In this document: piece by piece, positions 26,702-35,674 of the stretch
How the letters are laid out: each line of letters starts with the position of its first letter
Position numbering within the stretch: position 1 is the first letter of the stretch
NCBI GenBank assembly: GCA_035498035.1
Contig: DATKAN010000055.1
Coordinates: 39,739 to 103,738 of the forward strand
DNA length: 64,000 nt
From: Nitrospiria bacterium
Lineage (GTDB): Bacteria; Nitrospirota; Nitrospiria; JACQBZ01
Reading direction: 5' to 3'
Position numbers and translations under genes: made by a program
Notes under the pieces: generated by a model
Told to the model about the DNA's origin: nothing
Database searches by the model: none
The model's input: the letters and a program-made list of their open reading frames with translations, nothing else

Positions 26702-27993
26702 TGTTTCAGATCCTCAACCGCCCGATGCCCGACCGTCTTCCGCCGTAACTGCTTGTCTCGGATCGTTTCCGGGATGTGCGGGAAAAGTCCGAAGTTGATG
26801 TTCATTGGCTGGAAGTGTCGCGGGCTGCTCCGCGTGAGGTACGCCAGCAAGCTCCCGTGAGCCGTCGTCGGAGGCGGGGAAACCGGCTCCAGACCCTTTA
26901 ATAATCTGGCTCCGTTGATCCCCGCGATCAAGCCCATCGCGGCCGATTCGACATATCCCTCGACCCCCACCAGTTGCCCCGCCAACAAGAGGGTCGGCTT
27001 TCTTCGAACCTGCAACGACTCTTTCAACACAAAGGGCGCGTTGATAAAGGTATTCCGGTGGAGGCTTCCGAGGCGAAGAAACTCGGCCTGGGCCAAACCC
27101 GGGATCAGCCGAAATACCCGACGTTGTTCGGGCCAGGTAAGTTTGGTCTGAAAGCCCACGATATTGTAACAGGAACCGAACACGTCCTCCTGCCGAAGCT
27201 GCACAACGGCATACGGTCTTTTCCCGGTGCGCGGATTGACGAGACCCACGGGTTTCATCGGCCCGAACACCAAGGTCTCGCGGCCACGCTCGGCCATGAC
27301 CTCGATCGGAACGCATCCTTCAAAATAGGGGATCTTCTCGAAGGGTTTGGAGGGGACCTTCTCGGCGGCAAGAAGCGCCTGGTAGAACTGATCATATTCC
27401 TCCCGGGTCATGGGACAGTTTATATAATCCGCACCCCCCTTATCGTATCGCGAGGCCCGAAATACCTTGTCCATTTCGATGCTCTCGCCATCGACGATCG
27501 GTGCAATGGAGTCATAGAAATAAAGGTGATCGGCGCGGGTGAGATACCGGAGCGATTCGGCCAATTTGTCGGAGGTCAAGGGCCCGGTGCTGATCAGGGC
27601 GACCCGGTCCGACGGCACCTCGGTTATCTCCTCCCGGACGACCCGAATGTTGGGATGGTTCTCGATCTCTTTGGTGATCCGCCGGGAGAACTCCTGGCGC
27701 TCCACGGCCAAGGCCGAGCCGGCCGGGACGGTCGTTCCATCCGCCGTGCGAATGACGAGCGAGTCCAACAGCCGCATTTCTTCCTTTAATATTCCGGAGG
27801 CGTTCAGGGGATCATTGGAACCGAGCGAATTGCTGCAGACCAGTTCGGCCAGTCCTTCCGTCTTGTGCGCGGGCGTGTGGACCTGCGGCCGCATCTCGAA
27901 AAGCCGGACCTTGACGCCGCGTCGGGCCGCCTGCCAGGCCGCCTCGCAGCCGGCCAAGCCCCCCCCGATGATCATCAATTCCTGTGGGTCCAT
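26674..27993 (-). CDS. trmFO: Methylenetetrahydrofolate-tRNA-(uracil-5-)-methyltransferase
   Basis: A 439-residue flavoprotein that makes m5U54 in the T loop of tRNA using methylenetetrahydrofolate and FAD. The FAD-binding motif IIGGGLAGCEAAWQAARRG opens the protein. Other family blocks are FEMRPQVHTPAHKTEGLAEL, LVCSNSLGSNDP, GQLVGVEGYVESAAMG and the C-terminal PMNINFGLFPHIP. I chose the ATG at 27993 because GGAGGTGATC stands before it. It overlaps xerC at its end, keeping the topA-trmFO-xerC order. Confidence 0.95.
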   Translation of the reverse strand: MDPQELMIIGGGLAGCEAAWQAARRGVKVRLFEMRPQVHTPAHKTEGLAELVCSNSLGSNDPLNASGILKEEMRLLDSLVIRTADGTTVPAGSALAVERQEFSRRITKEIENHPNIRVVREEITEVPSDRVALISTGPLTSDKLAESLRYLTRADHLYFYDSIAPIVDGESIEMDKVFRASRYDKGGADYINCPMTREEYDQFYQALLAAEKVPSKPFEKIPYFEGCVPIEVMAERGRETLVFGPMKPVGLVNPRTGKRPYAVVQLRQEDVFGSCYNIVGFQTKLTWPEQRRVFRLIPGLAQAEFLRLGSLHRNTFINAPFVLKESLQVRRKPTLLLAGQLVGVEGYVESAAMGLIAGINGARLLKGLEPVSPPPTTAHGSLLAYLTRSSPRHFQPMNINFGLFPHIPETIRDKQLRRKTVGHRAVEDLKQWCRQNNPL

Positions 27994-28094
27994 GATCACC
28001 TCCAACCGTTTCCATTGTAAAAGATTCGAGGGCGAAATACAAGGGAACCCCGGAAGGGTTGGTGACGGATAAATTTTATAAACGGGTTTGGAGC

Positions 28095-30593
28095 TCAGTT
28101 TCGTGTGGTGTGACCGACGGCGGGTTCCATCGGGGGTTTTTCCCCCTCCTCGTAGCCGCAGTCTTTATTGAGGCAGACGACTTTGGGGCCGGAGCGCTTG
28201 TCGAATTTTTCGACCAGGAAGGGTGCCTTACATTCAGGGCAGGCCCTCGGTATGGGTCGATTCCACAAGGCGTACGTGCATTTGGGATAGTGATTGCAGG
28301 CAAAAAAAGTTTTGCCGCGCCGGGTTCTCTTTTCGACCAGATCCCCGCCGCAATCGGGCTGAGGACATTTCACGCCGGTCCCGATCGCTTTGGTAAAATT
28401 GCAGTTGGGGTAGGTCGAACAGGCCAGGAAACGCCCGAACCGGCCGCGTTTGACGACCAGGGGATTTCCACACTTCGGGCAGGATTCTTTGGTCTCCTCG
28501 ACTTTTTCGACCACGCGGATCCCGCCGTTTTCTTCGACGAACTCTTTGGTGTTTTTGCAATCGGGATATCCGGGACAGGCCAAGAACCGTCCGTGCCGTC
28601 CCCACTTGATGACCATATGGCGACCGCACTTCTCGCACACGATCTCGGTCGGAATCTCTTCGCGTTTCACGTCACGCATCTGTTTTTGTGCCGTCGTCAG
28701 ATGCTTGGCGAACGGTTCGTAGAACTCCCGTACCGTTTCAACCCAGGGTTTCTCACCGGCTTCGATTTCGTCGAGCTCCGTCTCCATCCGGGCCGTGAAC
28801 TGAACATTCAAGATGTCCGGAAAATGCTCGACCAACAACTCGTTCACCACCCGGCCCAGATCGGTCGGCTTCAGCCGGCCCTCCTCTTTTTCGACATACT
28901 TTCGATCCACGATCGTGGACAGGATGGTGTGATACGTACTGGGCCGGCCGATCCCTTTTTCCTCAAGATCCTTGATCAGGAGTGCTTCCGTGTAGCGGGG
29001 GGGCGGCTGGGTAAAATGCTGCTTGGGGTCAAGCCCCAAAAGCTTCAACCGCTCGCCGACCTCCAGAGACGGAAGCGTCCGCTCCTCGTCCGCTTCCGCT
29101 TCGTCCGCCTTGGCCAAACCGCCCGAGACCTTCTTCTCAAGAGGTTTCTCCTCCTGCGATTCGGTGTACAGAACCGTGAAACCGGGAAACTTCACCACCT
29201 GGCCGTTGGCTCGGAAAAGCGCGTCCCCGTTGGTGATGTCCACACGGGTCATCTCCAATCGCGCCGGGTTCATCTGGCTGGCCACGAACCGGTCCCAGAT
29301 CAGCTTGTAGAGTTGGTAATGGTCTTTGGTGAGATGGGCCTTCATCGATTCCGGCGTTCGGTGGACGGAGGTCGGTCGGATCGCCTCGTGCGCGTCCTGC
29401 GCGTCCTTCTTCGTCTTGTAGACATTCGGATGCGCCGGCAGATAATCCGAACCATACCCATTCTGGATGAAACCGCGCGCTTCCTCCAGGGCCTCCTGTG
29501 CCACCCGGGTGGAGTCGGTTCTCATATAGGTAATGAGCCCCACCGGACCCTCCGCCCCGATCTCGGTCCCTTCATAGAGTTGCTGCGCCAGCATCATCGT
29601 CCGCTTGGGCGAGAATCGGAGCTTGCGTGCGGCATCCTGTTGAAGCCGGCTGGTAATAAACGGCGGAAGCGGGTTGCGGAGCCGGTCTTTTTTCTCGATC
29701 TGCTTGACGATAAACGGCCGGGCCTTGATTTGCTCCGCCAGGGAATGCGCCTGTTCCCCGGTCGAAAGTGTGGCCTCCTGTCCTTCGATTTGAACCAAGC
29801 GGGCCTCAAAGGGTGGCGGATTCCGGCCTTCCAGTTTTGCCGTAATCGACCAGTACTCCTCCGAGACAAACACCTCCCGTTCCTTTTCGCGCTCGCACAC
29901 CAAACGGACCGCAACCGACTGGACACGGCCGGCCGATAGCCCCCGCCGGACCTTTTCCCACAGCAAGGGACTGATCTTGTACCCAACAATCCGGTCCAAT
30001 ATCCGGCGGGCCTGCTGGGCGTTGACCTTGTTCCGGTCTACTTTTCCAGGGTGCTCCAAGGCCCGCTTAATCGCCTGCTCCGTGATTTCGTTGAACAACA
30101 CCCGATAGGTTTTGTTCGACTTCCCATTGAGTTCTTCCGCAATGTGCCAAGCGATCGCCTCCCCTTCGCGGTCCGGGTCCGGGGCCAGATAAATCCGCTC
30201 GGCTTTTCGGGCGGCCTCCTTGATTTCATCCAAAATCGTCTTCTTGCCCTTGATCACGGTATACTGGGGCCGGAATCCCTTTTCCACATCAATCCCAAAT
30301 TTACTCTTGGGGAGATCCTTCACATGGCCGACCGAGGCCACCACCGAATAGCCTCGACCCAGGTACTTGGTAATGGTCTTGGCCTTGGAAGGGGACTCGA
30401 CCACAATCAAGGATCGTCCTTTGGACGCCGCCGGGCGCGTTTGATCCGCTTCGCCCGCCGAATCTCGTTGATCCGTGCGGCGGGCGGTCTGGGCTGGGCG
30501 AGCCGTGCCTCGGCGAGCGCCGAGTCCCTGCATCTTGGCCTCCGTTTCTATGACCGGATGCCCTTTGGATTTTTTCTTCGCCTTTTTGGCCAT
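28095..30593 (-). CDS. topA: DNA topoisomerase I with four C-terminal zinc ribbons
   Basis: An 832-residue type IA topoisomerase that relaxes negative supercoils. After a basic low-complexity extension of about 60 residues comes the TOPRIM domain (SLIVVESPSKAKTITKYLG), and the catalytic Tyr lies in GLITYMRTDSTRV (about residue 355). The C-terminal 160 residues hold four Cys4 zinc-ribbon units starting CEKCGRHM, CPKCGNPL, CPQPDCGG and CPECKAPF. The basic N-terminal tail is longer than in E. coli TopA. It follows dprA by 3 bases and is clearly in the same operon. Confidence 0.95.
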   Translation of the reverse strand: MAKKAKKKSKGHPVIETEAKMQGLGARRGTARPAQTARRTDQRDSAGEADQTRPAASKGRSLIVVESPSKAKTITKYLGRGYSVVASVGHVKDLPKSKFGIDVEKGFRPQYTVIKGKKTILDEIKEAARKAERIYLAPDPDREGEAIAWHIAEELNGKSNKTYRVLFNEITEQAIKRALEHPGKVDRNKVNAQQARRILDRIVGYKISPLLWEKVRRGLSAGRVQSVAVRLVCEREKEREVFVSEEYWSITAKLEGRNPPPFEARLVQIEGQEATLSTGEQAHSLAEQIKARPFIVKQIEKKDRLRNPLPPFITSRLQQDAARKLRFSPKRTMMLAQQLYEGTEIGAEGPVGLITYMRTDSTRVAQEALEEARGFIQNGYGSDYLPAHPNVYKTKKDAQDAHEAIRPTSVHRTPESMKAHLTKDHYQLYKLIWDRFVASQMNPARLEMTRVDITNGDALFRANGQVVKFPGFTVLYTESQEEKPLEKKVSGGLAKADEAEADEERTLPSLEVGERLKLLGLDPKQHFTQPPPRYTEALLIKDLEEKGIGRPSTYHTILSTIVDRKYVEKEEGRLKPTDLGRVVNELLVEHFPDILNVQFTARMETELDEIEAGEKPWVETVREFYEPFAKHLTTAQKQMRDVKREEIPTEIVCEKCGRHMVIKWGRHGRFLACPGYPDCKNTKEFVEENGGIRVVEKVEETKESCPKCGNPLVVKRGRFGRFLACSTYPNCNFTKAIGTGVKCPQPDCGGDLVEKRTRRGKTFFACNHYPKCTYALWNRPIPRACPECKAPFLVEKFDKRSGPKVVCLNKDCGYEEGEKPPMEPAVGHTTRN

Positions 30594-30596
30594 ATC

Positions 30597-31718
30597 TTAA
30601 TCGATCCGTATAAACAAGTTGCCCGCAAGTTGACGGATGGCTCCTTTTAACTCCAGTTGAAGCAGCACCCCGGCCGTTTTCGCTGGAGGCAAGCGCAGCG
30701 CGGCCGTCAGCTCGTCGATATGCCGCGGCTCGGCCGACAGACATTCATAGACGGTGCGCTCCTCCGGCAACAGGGCCGGCGGGCGCGCTTGCCCCGAAAA
30801 GCCCCCCGGGAGTGCGCCGTCGGCGGGGCTCTCCAGCTGCGGCCGAATTTCATCGAGGATATCCTCGACCCCGTCCACCAGCTTGGCCCCTTGTTTGATC
30901 AAGGCGTGAGTACCAACGCTGGTCTTCGTCCCGATCGGACCCGGAACGGCGAACACTTCCCGTCCCTGATCCAGCGCCAGCCGCGCCGTGATCAGCGATC
31001 CACTCTGCTCGGCCGCTTCGACCACAACCACCCCCAAACTCAGACCGCTGATCACCCGATTGCGCTTGGGAAAATTCACGGGGTCGGGCTGCGTTCCCAG
31101 CGGGAACTCGGAGACAACGGCGCCATGACGGCCGATCAAGTCCCGGAGGTCATGATGCTCGGGCGGATAAAGGATATCCAGCCCGCACCCGAGGACCGCG
31201 ATGGTACGGGCCGGAACTTCCAGGGCCGCCTGATGCGCCCATGCGTCGATTCCACGGGCCATCCCGCTTACAATCGTGAATCCTCTCGTGGCCAGATCCC
31301 GGCTCAATTGCTCGGTGACGGCGCGGCCGTATCCGCTGGCGCGGCGTGCGCCGACAATCGCAACGGCGCGGTGGTCCTCCGGTCGCAAGCCCCCCTTGAG
31401 ATAAAGGATGGGCGGGGGATCCGGAATCATTCTCAGTCGGACAGGGTAGCGCGGATCGGTCAGTCCGATCAGGTCAACCTCCATTTCGTCGATACGATCC
31501 AGCTCCCGTGAGATGGCCGCGTCGTCCGGGCGATAGGATCGAAGCCATTGAGCCGCCTTGGACCCAATCCCCTCAATCGTCGTCCATTCGTTGGGATCGG
31601 CCCTCAACGCGGCGACCGGCGAGCCGAACCGCTCGATCACCCGTTTGCACAGAACGTCTCCGATTCCCGGGACGGCTTTCAAGGCCAGCCATGCATATCG
31701 TTCATCACGATCCAGCAT
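30597..31718 (-). CDS. dprA: DNA-processing protein DprA (Smf)
   Basis: A 373-residue protein that loads RecA on incoming single-stranded DNA during transformation. A helix-hairpin-helix-like N-terminus (LKAVPGIGDVL) precedes the Rossmann-like core with AIVGARRASGYGRAV, GMARGIDAWAH, VLGCGLDILYPPEH and the signature FPKRNRVISGLS. A C-terminal winged-helix domain (about residues 310-373) is present. The ATG at 31718 follows GGGAGG; the ATG at 31733 would have no ribosome site. It is first in the dprA-topA-trmFO-xerC-hslVU run, behind the promoter at 31790. Confidence 0.93.
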   Translation of the reverse strand: MLDRDERYAWLALKAVPGIGDVLCKRVIERFGSPVAALRADPNEWTTIEGIGSKAAQWLRSYRPDDAAISRELDRIDEMEVDLIGLTDPRYPVRLRMIPDPPPILYLKGGLRPEDHRAVAIVGARRASGYGRAVTEQLSRDLATRGFTIVSGMARGIDAWAHQAALEVPARTIAVLGCGLDILYPPEHHDLRDLIGRHGAVVSEFPLGTQPDPVNFPKRNRVISGLSLGVVVVEAAEQSGSLITARLALDQGREVFAVPGPIGTKTSVGTHALIKQGAKLVDGVEDILDEIRPQLESPADGALPGGFSGQARPPALLPEERTVYECLSAEPRHIDELTAALRLPPAKTAGVLLQLELKGAIRQLAGNLFIRID

Positions 31719-31763
31719 CGCCTGCCTCCCCATCCCCAGCCTTCGGTTGATATCTATTATACA

Positions 31764-31801
31764 CGATCGTATCCGTGAGGGTTGGTAACACTATACGATC
31801 G
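31764..31801. repeat. Inverted repeat upstream of dprA
   Basis: CGATCGTAT (31764-31772) and ATACGATCG (31793-31801) are exact inverted copies 20 bases apart, and each contains the palindrome CGATCG. The distal arm overlaps the -10 of the dprA promoter. This is the layout of an operator for a dimeric repressor, or of a leader hairpin. Confidence 0.5.
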
Positions 31802-31817
31802 GCCGGGCGGCTGTCAA
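31790..31817 (-). promoter_or_regulatory. Promoter of the dprA-topA-trmFO-xerC-hslVU operon
   Basis: On the - strand: TTGACA (31817-31812), a 16-base spacer and TATAGT (31795-31790), giving a leader of about 65 bases before dprA. A further TATAAT is at 31761-31756. Confidence 0.6.
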
Positions 31818-31953
31818 GCCCCGCCTTCCGACAAGCGACCGTGCGGCCGAAGGGTGGCCGCCCCGTTTCCATCAATGTCTGTGGTCTGGATTCGAGCCGA
31901 TGCGCGCTGGTGTTCCGATAAGAATCGTGGCGGAGGACGGTTTGCCCGAGCGT

Positions 31954-32229
31954 TTATCGCTTCCGTTTTTGGCGCTCTTCCGCGAAGAATTTGTGGTAGA
32001 GGGTTTCCCATTCCGGGCTGCCTTCCGAGATAGGCCGCGAATAGGAGGCCAGCTTGGCCCGAACCGCCTGATCGATCTCTTCTTCCGTCCGAAGTTCGTG
32101 GACAATGACCCGCTTGATCTCGCGAAGGACCTTCGCCTCCTCCACAAGAAGGATCGCCCGGCGTCCCCGGGCCAATTCGTTCAGGATCAGATGAGAAAGG
32201 TGACTGATTTTGTCTTCGCTGAGCACCAT
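31954..32229 (-). CDS. DUF507-family protein (second of a tandem pair)
   Basis: A 91-residue all-helical, highly charged protein. The ATG at 32229 fits the start of the DUF507 pattern (MVLSEDKISHLSHLILNEL...). It has 25-30% similarity by eye to its upstream neighbour in the same places (DKIS.L...L...L and a central LREIKRVI). The C-terminus is very basic (AEERQKRKR). Function is unknown in the family. Pairs of DUF507 genes occur in Nitrospirota and deltaproteobacterial genomes. The two genes are 17 bases apart and form one unit. Confidence 0.75.
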   Translation of the reverse strand: MVLSEDKISHLSHLILNELARGRRAILLVEEAKVLREIKRVIVHELRTEEEIDQAVRAKLASYSRPISEGSPEWETLYHKFFAEERQKRKR

Positions 32230-32246
32230 CAATCTTTTCGATATCC

Positions 32247-32528
32247 TTATAAAATGATCCCGCGTTCTTTGGCGAGTTGCTTCTTGATCATCAGAAACAT
32301 TTTTCGCTCGTCCGCCTGACCCTTCTCGATCTGAACCCGGTAGGTTTCGAGGATCTGCCGGACCTCGGCATCCAAGCGGTCTTCGATCAACAGCTCTCCG
32401 GTGATGATCTGCTCCAGGGAGGAGATCAATTCGGCCTTCGATGCCTCCAGCCGGATCGCCTGTTTTTCGGTCAATTGATGGACGAGGGTCTGAGCCAGCG
32501 CGGCGATCCGTTCTTTTTTGAGTCGCAT
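32247..32528 (-). CDS. DUF507-family protein (first of a tandem pair)
   Basis: A 93-residue helical protein starting MRLKKERIAALAQTLVHQL and ending MIKKQLAKERGIIL, as DUF507 proteins do. It is soluble and shows no catalytic or metal motif. It is divergently placed to the cytochrome c/nrdJ unit, with about 60 bases between this start and the strong + strand promoter at 32591. No function is established for the family. Confidence 0.75.
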   Translation of the reverse strand: MRLKKERIAALAQTLVHQLTEKQAIRLEASKAELISSLEQIITGELLIEDRLDAEVRQILETYRVQIEKGQADERKMFLMIKKQLAKERGIIL

Positions 32529-32590
32529 CAGGATCGCACTCTATCAAAATCACCCCTCGCTGTCAACGCAACGCGGCGAGCGGCGTTGGC

Positions 32591-32619
32591 TTGACAGTCC
32601 GTTTCGGGGAGACTATACT
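32591..32619 (+). promoter_or_regulatory. Near-consensus promoter of the cytochrome c-nrdJ unit
   Basis: TTGACA (32591-32596), 17 bases, TATACT (32614-32619). Transcription should begin close to 32626, which is also the first plausible GTG start codon of the cytochrome gene. It is one of the two best promoters in the window. Confidence 0.7.
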
Positions 32620-32625
32620 CAGTGC

Positions 32626-33018
32626 GTGTGCTCACGTCCCCCTGAAAAATTTTCCCAGCGCACAACATGGAATTTCAGGCACGGGCCTGTCGGTTTGTTG
32701 GCGGGATCGGCCCTCGCTCTCCTGCTTCTGGCCCAGACCGGCCGTTCGGAACTCCGCGGGGATGCCAACCTTGGCAAAATGATCTATGTCAAAAACTGCG
32801 TCTCTTGTCACGGTCAAAAGGGCGACGGGCTTAGCTTCCGTCCCCATTTTCCCAACTTCGGCGATGCCAAAATCATGGCGGCCAAGACCGATCAGGAGCT
32901 TTTTGACAAGATCTCCAACGGAGGGAAAGGGACGGGGATGCCGGCTTGGAATAAGATTCTCACGGAACAAGACCGGTGGAATGTTTTGGCGTACATCCGG
33001 ACCCTTTCCAACCCTTAA
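32626..33018 (+). CDS. Exported monoheme cytochrome c
   Basis: A class I c-type cytochrome of about 130 residues. The single heme site is CVSCH with the axial Met in GMPAWNKIL, and the fold ends in WNVLAYIRTL, as for cytochrome c6/c555-like proteins. A signal peptide with core GLLAGSALALLLLAQTG precedes it. The start is uncertain: there is no in-frame ATG, and the GTG at 32626 coincides with the expected transcription start, so the mRNA may be leaderless. It lies ahead of nrdJ. It probably carries electrons in the periplasm. Confidence 0.75.
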   Translation: MCSRPPEKFSQRTTWNFRHGPVGLLAGSALALLLLAQTGRSELRGDANLGKMIYVKNCVSCHGQKGDGLSFRPHFPNFGDAKIMAAKTDQELFDKISNGGKGTGMPAWNKILTEQDRWNVLAYIRTLSNP

Positions 33019-33051
33019 TCGCCCACGTTTCCTCTCCCCCGGTCTTAAACC

Positions 33052-34794
33052 ATGAAACGCACCGGATCGGTCTCCATTTCGCCCAACGCCCTCGCGGTTC
33101 TCAGACGGCGCTATCTGCGACGGGATCCCTCGGGGCGTGTGGGCGAAACCCCGGGCCAAATGTTCCGGCGCGTCGCGGTCAATCTCGCCGAGGCCGAGAA
33201 AACATACAACCCCAAAGCCGACATCAAAAAAACGGCCGATGATTTCTACCGGTTGATGGCCGATCTGGAATTTCTGCCGAATTCTCCGACCTTGATGAAC
33301 GCCGGCCGAGAACTGCAACAGCTCTCGGCCTGTTTTGTCTTGCCGGTCGAAGACTCGCTTCGGTCGATCTTTGAGGCCGTGAAGAACACCGCCCTCATTC
33401 ATCAAAGCGGCGGCGGTACCGGGTTTTCGTTCAGCCATCTGCGGCCCAAAGATGATCCGGTCCAGTCGACCAGCGGGATCGCGAGCGGCCCGGTCTCGTT
33501 TATGAAAGTGTTCAACACGGCCACGGAGGTGATCAAACAAGGCGGGACGCGTCGCGGGGCGAATATGGGCATCCTCCGGGTCGACCATCCCGACATTCTC
33601 GATTTTATCACCGTCAAGGAAAACCCTCGGGAGCTGACCAATTTTAATCTTTCAGTCAGCGTCACCGATCAATTCATGGAAGCCGCGCTTACGGGCAGGA
33701 CTTATGATCTGATTCATCCCAATACCCGCCGTCGGGTCGGGCGTCTCTCAGCGGGGGGGATCCTGGATAGAATCGTCCGGGCCGCATGGGCGACGGGCGA
33801 ACCCGGGATCCTGTTTTTGGATCGAATCAATCGGGATAATCCGACTCCCCTGTTGGGACGGATCGAGGCCACGAATCCCTGCGGTGAACAACCCTTGTTG
33901 CCGTTTGAATCCTGCAATCTGGGTTCCATCAACTTGACGAAAATGGTCCGACAGGGCTCCGCGGGGCCGGAACTGGACAAGGAAAAACTCCGCCGGACCA
34001 TCCGCCTGGCCGTTCGTCTTCTCGACAATGTGATCGATCAGAATCGTTATCCTTTACCCGAGATCAAGGCGATCACCCAGCAGGGAAATCGAAAGATCGG
34101 ATTGGGCGTCATGGGTCTTGCGGATCTTCTGATTCTTCAGGGGATTCCCTATAACTCCGAACAGGCCGTCGCCTTTTCGGAGAGCCTCATGGCCTTCATC
34201 CGCCATGAAGCCCGCCAGTCCTCGATTCTCTTGGCCAAGGAACGGGGGGTCTTTCCGAACTTCTCGAAAAGCATCTACGCCCCGCACGGACCGCGGCTCC
34301 GCAACGCGACCACCACCACGATCGCGCCCACCGGCACCCTCGCCCTGATCGCCGGATGCTCGAGCGGAATCGAACCCCTCTACGGGATCGCCACGTCACG
34401 CATCGCGATGGAGGACTTAAAACTGGTGGAGGTTCATCCCCTTTTCCTTCGGGCCGCTCGGGAGGCCGGCATTTACAGCAAAGCGCTTCTGAACCGCATC
34501 CTTCGGCAGGGCTCGATCCAAAAGGATAAGACCATCCCCAAAGAGATTCGAAGGCACTTTGTCACGGCCCATGACATTTCGCCCGAATACCACGTTCGGA
34601 TGCAGGCCGCGTTTCAAAAATACACCGACAATGCTGTTTCTAAAACCGTAAACTTTCCCAGGCAGGCCACGCCGGACCAAGTCCGTCAAGCGTTTCTCCT
34701 GGCCTACCGGTCCGGCTGCAAGGGCGTTACGATCTACCGAAGCGGAAGCCGGGACCAACAGGTCTTGACCTGTACACATGTCCAGTACTGTTGA
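33052..34794 (+). CDS. nrdJ: Adenosylcobalamin-dependent ribonucleotide reductase
   Basis: A 580-residue class II ribonucleotide reductase that makes deoxynucleotides without oxygen, using adenosylcobalamin as radical source. The family blocks are FLPNSPTLMNAGRELQQLSA with the active-site Cys of QLSACFVLP, HQSGGGTGFSFSHLRP, GGTRRGANMGIL, ATNPCGEQPLLPFESCNLGS with the radical Cys, and the late block KGVTIYRSGSR. The C-terminus holds Cys-x5-Cys (CTHVQYC), likely the redox pair that re-reduces the active site. No ATP-cone domain is present at the N-terminus. It is 33 bases from the cytochrome c gene. Confidence 0.93.
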   Translation: MKRTGSVSISPNALAVLRRRYLRRDPSGRVGETPGQMFRRVAVNLAEAEKTYNPKADIKKTADDFYRLMADLEFLPNSPTLMNAGRELQQLSACFVLPVEDSLRSIFEAVKNTALIHQSGGGTGFSFSHLRPKDDPVQSTSGIASGPVSFMKVFNTATEVIKQGGTRRGANMGILRVDHPDILDFITVKENPRELTNFNLSVSVTDQFMEAALTGRTYDLIHPNTRRRVGRLSAGGILDRIVRAAWATGEPGILFLDRINRDNPTPLLGRIEATNPCGEQPLLPFESCNLGSINLTKMVRQGSAGPELDKEKLRRTIRLAVRLLDNVIDQNRYPLPEIKAITQQGNRKIGLGVMGLADLLILQGIPYNSEQAVAFSESLMAFIRHEARQSSILLAKERGVFPNFSKSIYAPHGPRLRNATTTTIAPTGTLALIAGCSSGIEPLYGIATSRIAMEDLKLVEVHPLFLRAAREAGIYSKALLNRILRQGSIQKDKTIPKEIRRHFVTAHDISPEYHVRMQAAFQKYTDNAVSKTVNFPRQATPDQVRQAFLLAYRSGCKGVTIYRSGSRDQQVLTCTHVQYC

Positions 34795-34870
34795 ACTTTC
34801 AGGCTCGGCCCCTTGCATTTTGTCCCGGCTTTTTTGTATCCTCAGAGACTGTCACCGCCATGAGGTTTCT

Positions 34871-35674
34871 ATGGTCCGTAGTCCTGCCGTCGCCGGACAA
34901 TTCTATGCTGCGATGCCTGAACGGCTCCGAAGCCAGGTGGACCAATACCTTGAGAAAGATCAAGTTCGGGAATCCGCACGGGCCATCGTCTGTCCCCATG
35001 CCGGCCTGATGTATTCCGGTCCGGTTGCGGGTGCCGTTTACTCCCGCGTCCAGATTCCTGACACCCTCCTCCTGGTGGGCCCGAATCATACCGGTCTTGG
35101 ACCGCCCCTCTCGATCTATGCGGAGGGCAGTTGGAACATGCCGAACGGAAGGGTCGCGATCGACCGCCGCCTGGCCGCCGACCTGCTGGCGCGATGCCCT
35201 CAGGCCGAGTCGGATACAGAAGCGCACCAATCCGAACACTGCCTCGAGGTTCAGCTCCCTTTTCTTCAACAACTTCGACCGGCGGTCGCCATTGTTCCGG
35301 TAATTATGATGAGCACGGAACTGGCCGTTTGTCGGGCTTTGGGAGAGGCCATGGCCGCCGCTGTGCTGGAAGCCCCCCGGCCGATCTTGATTATCGCCAG
35401 CACGGACATGAGTCATTATGAACCCGACGCCGTCGCGCGAAGGAAAGATCAATGGGCCATCGATGAAATTCTGGCCCTGAATCCGGCTGGACTTCACCGC
35501 GTCACGCGGGAAAAACGGATTTCGATGTGCGGTTTTGCCCCAACGGTTGCGACGCTATTCGCCGCACTCCGCTTGGGGGCCAGGCGGGCCAAACTCGTGA
35601 AGTATATGACCTCGGGAGAGACCAGCGGTGATTATGACCGGGTCGTGGGATACGCGGGACTCCTGATTGTTTAA
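34871..35674 (+). CDS. MEMO1-like protein (AmmeMemoRadiSam system protein B)
   Basis: A 267-residue protein of the MEMO family. The ATG at 34871 is preceded by GAGG and starts the conserved VRSPAVAGQFY; a longer reading frame upstream has no family match. The metal-site-like residues are CPHAGLMYSG, LVGPNHTGLG, EHCLEVQLPFLQ and STDMSHYEPD, and the C-terminus has SGETSGDYDRVVGYAG. MEMO-like proteins are found with AMMECR1 and a radical SAM enzyme in a three-part system of unknown chemistry. The radical SAM partner is at 61090 in this window. Confidence 0.88.
   Translation: MVRSPAVAGQFYAAMPERLRSQVDQYLEKDQVRESARAIVCPHAGLMYSGPVAGAVYSRVQIPDTLLLVGPNHTGLGPPLSIYAEGSWNMPNGRVAIDRRLAADLLARCPQAESDTEAHQSEHCLEVQLPFLQQLRPAVAIVPVIMMSTELAVCRALGEAMAAAVLEAPRPILIIASTDMSHYEPDAVARRKDQWAIDEILALNPAGLHRVTREKRISMCGFAPTVATLFAALRLGARRAKLVKYMTSGETSGDYDRVVGYAGLLIV

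Noticed and set aside
28059..29939. Long open frame (626 codons) on the + strand
   Set aside because: It is wholly antisense to topA, whose domains are complete and whose codon use fits the neighbours. The translated antisense frame has no family motif.
32591..32782. Other-frame reading that could suggest a frameshift in the cytochrome c signal region
   Set aside because: The GTG frame gives an acceptable signal peptide and heme domain without any shift. The other frame has no signal or heme motif.
32520..33060. Cobalamin riboswitch for nrdJ
   Set aside because: Only 33 bases separate the cytochrome and nrdJ genes, and no B12-box-like sequence was recognised before the cytochrome gene.
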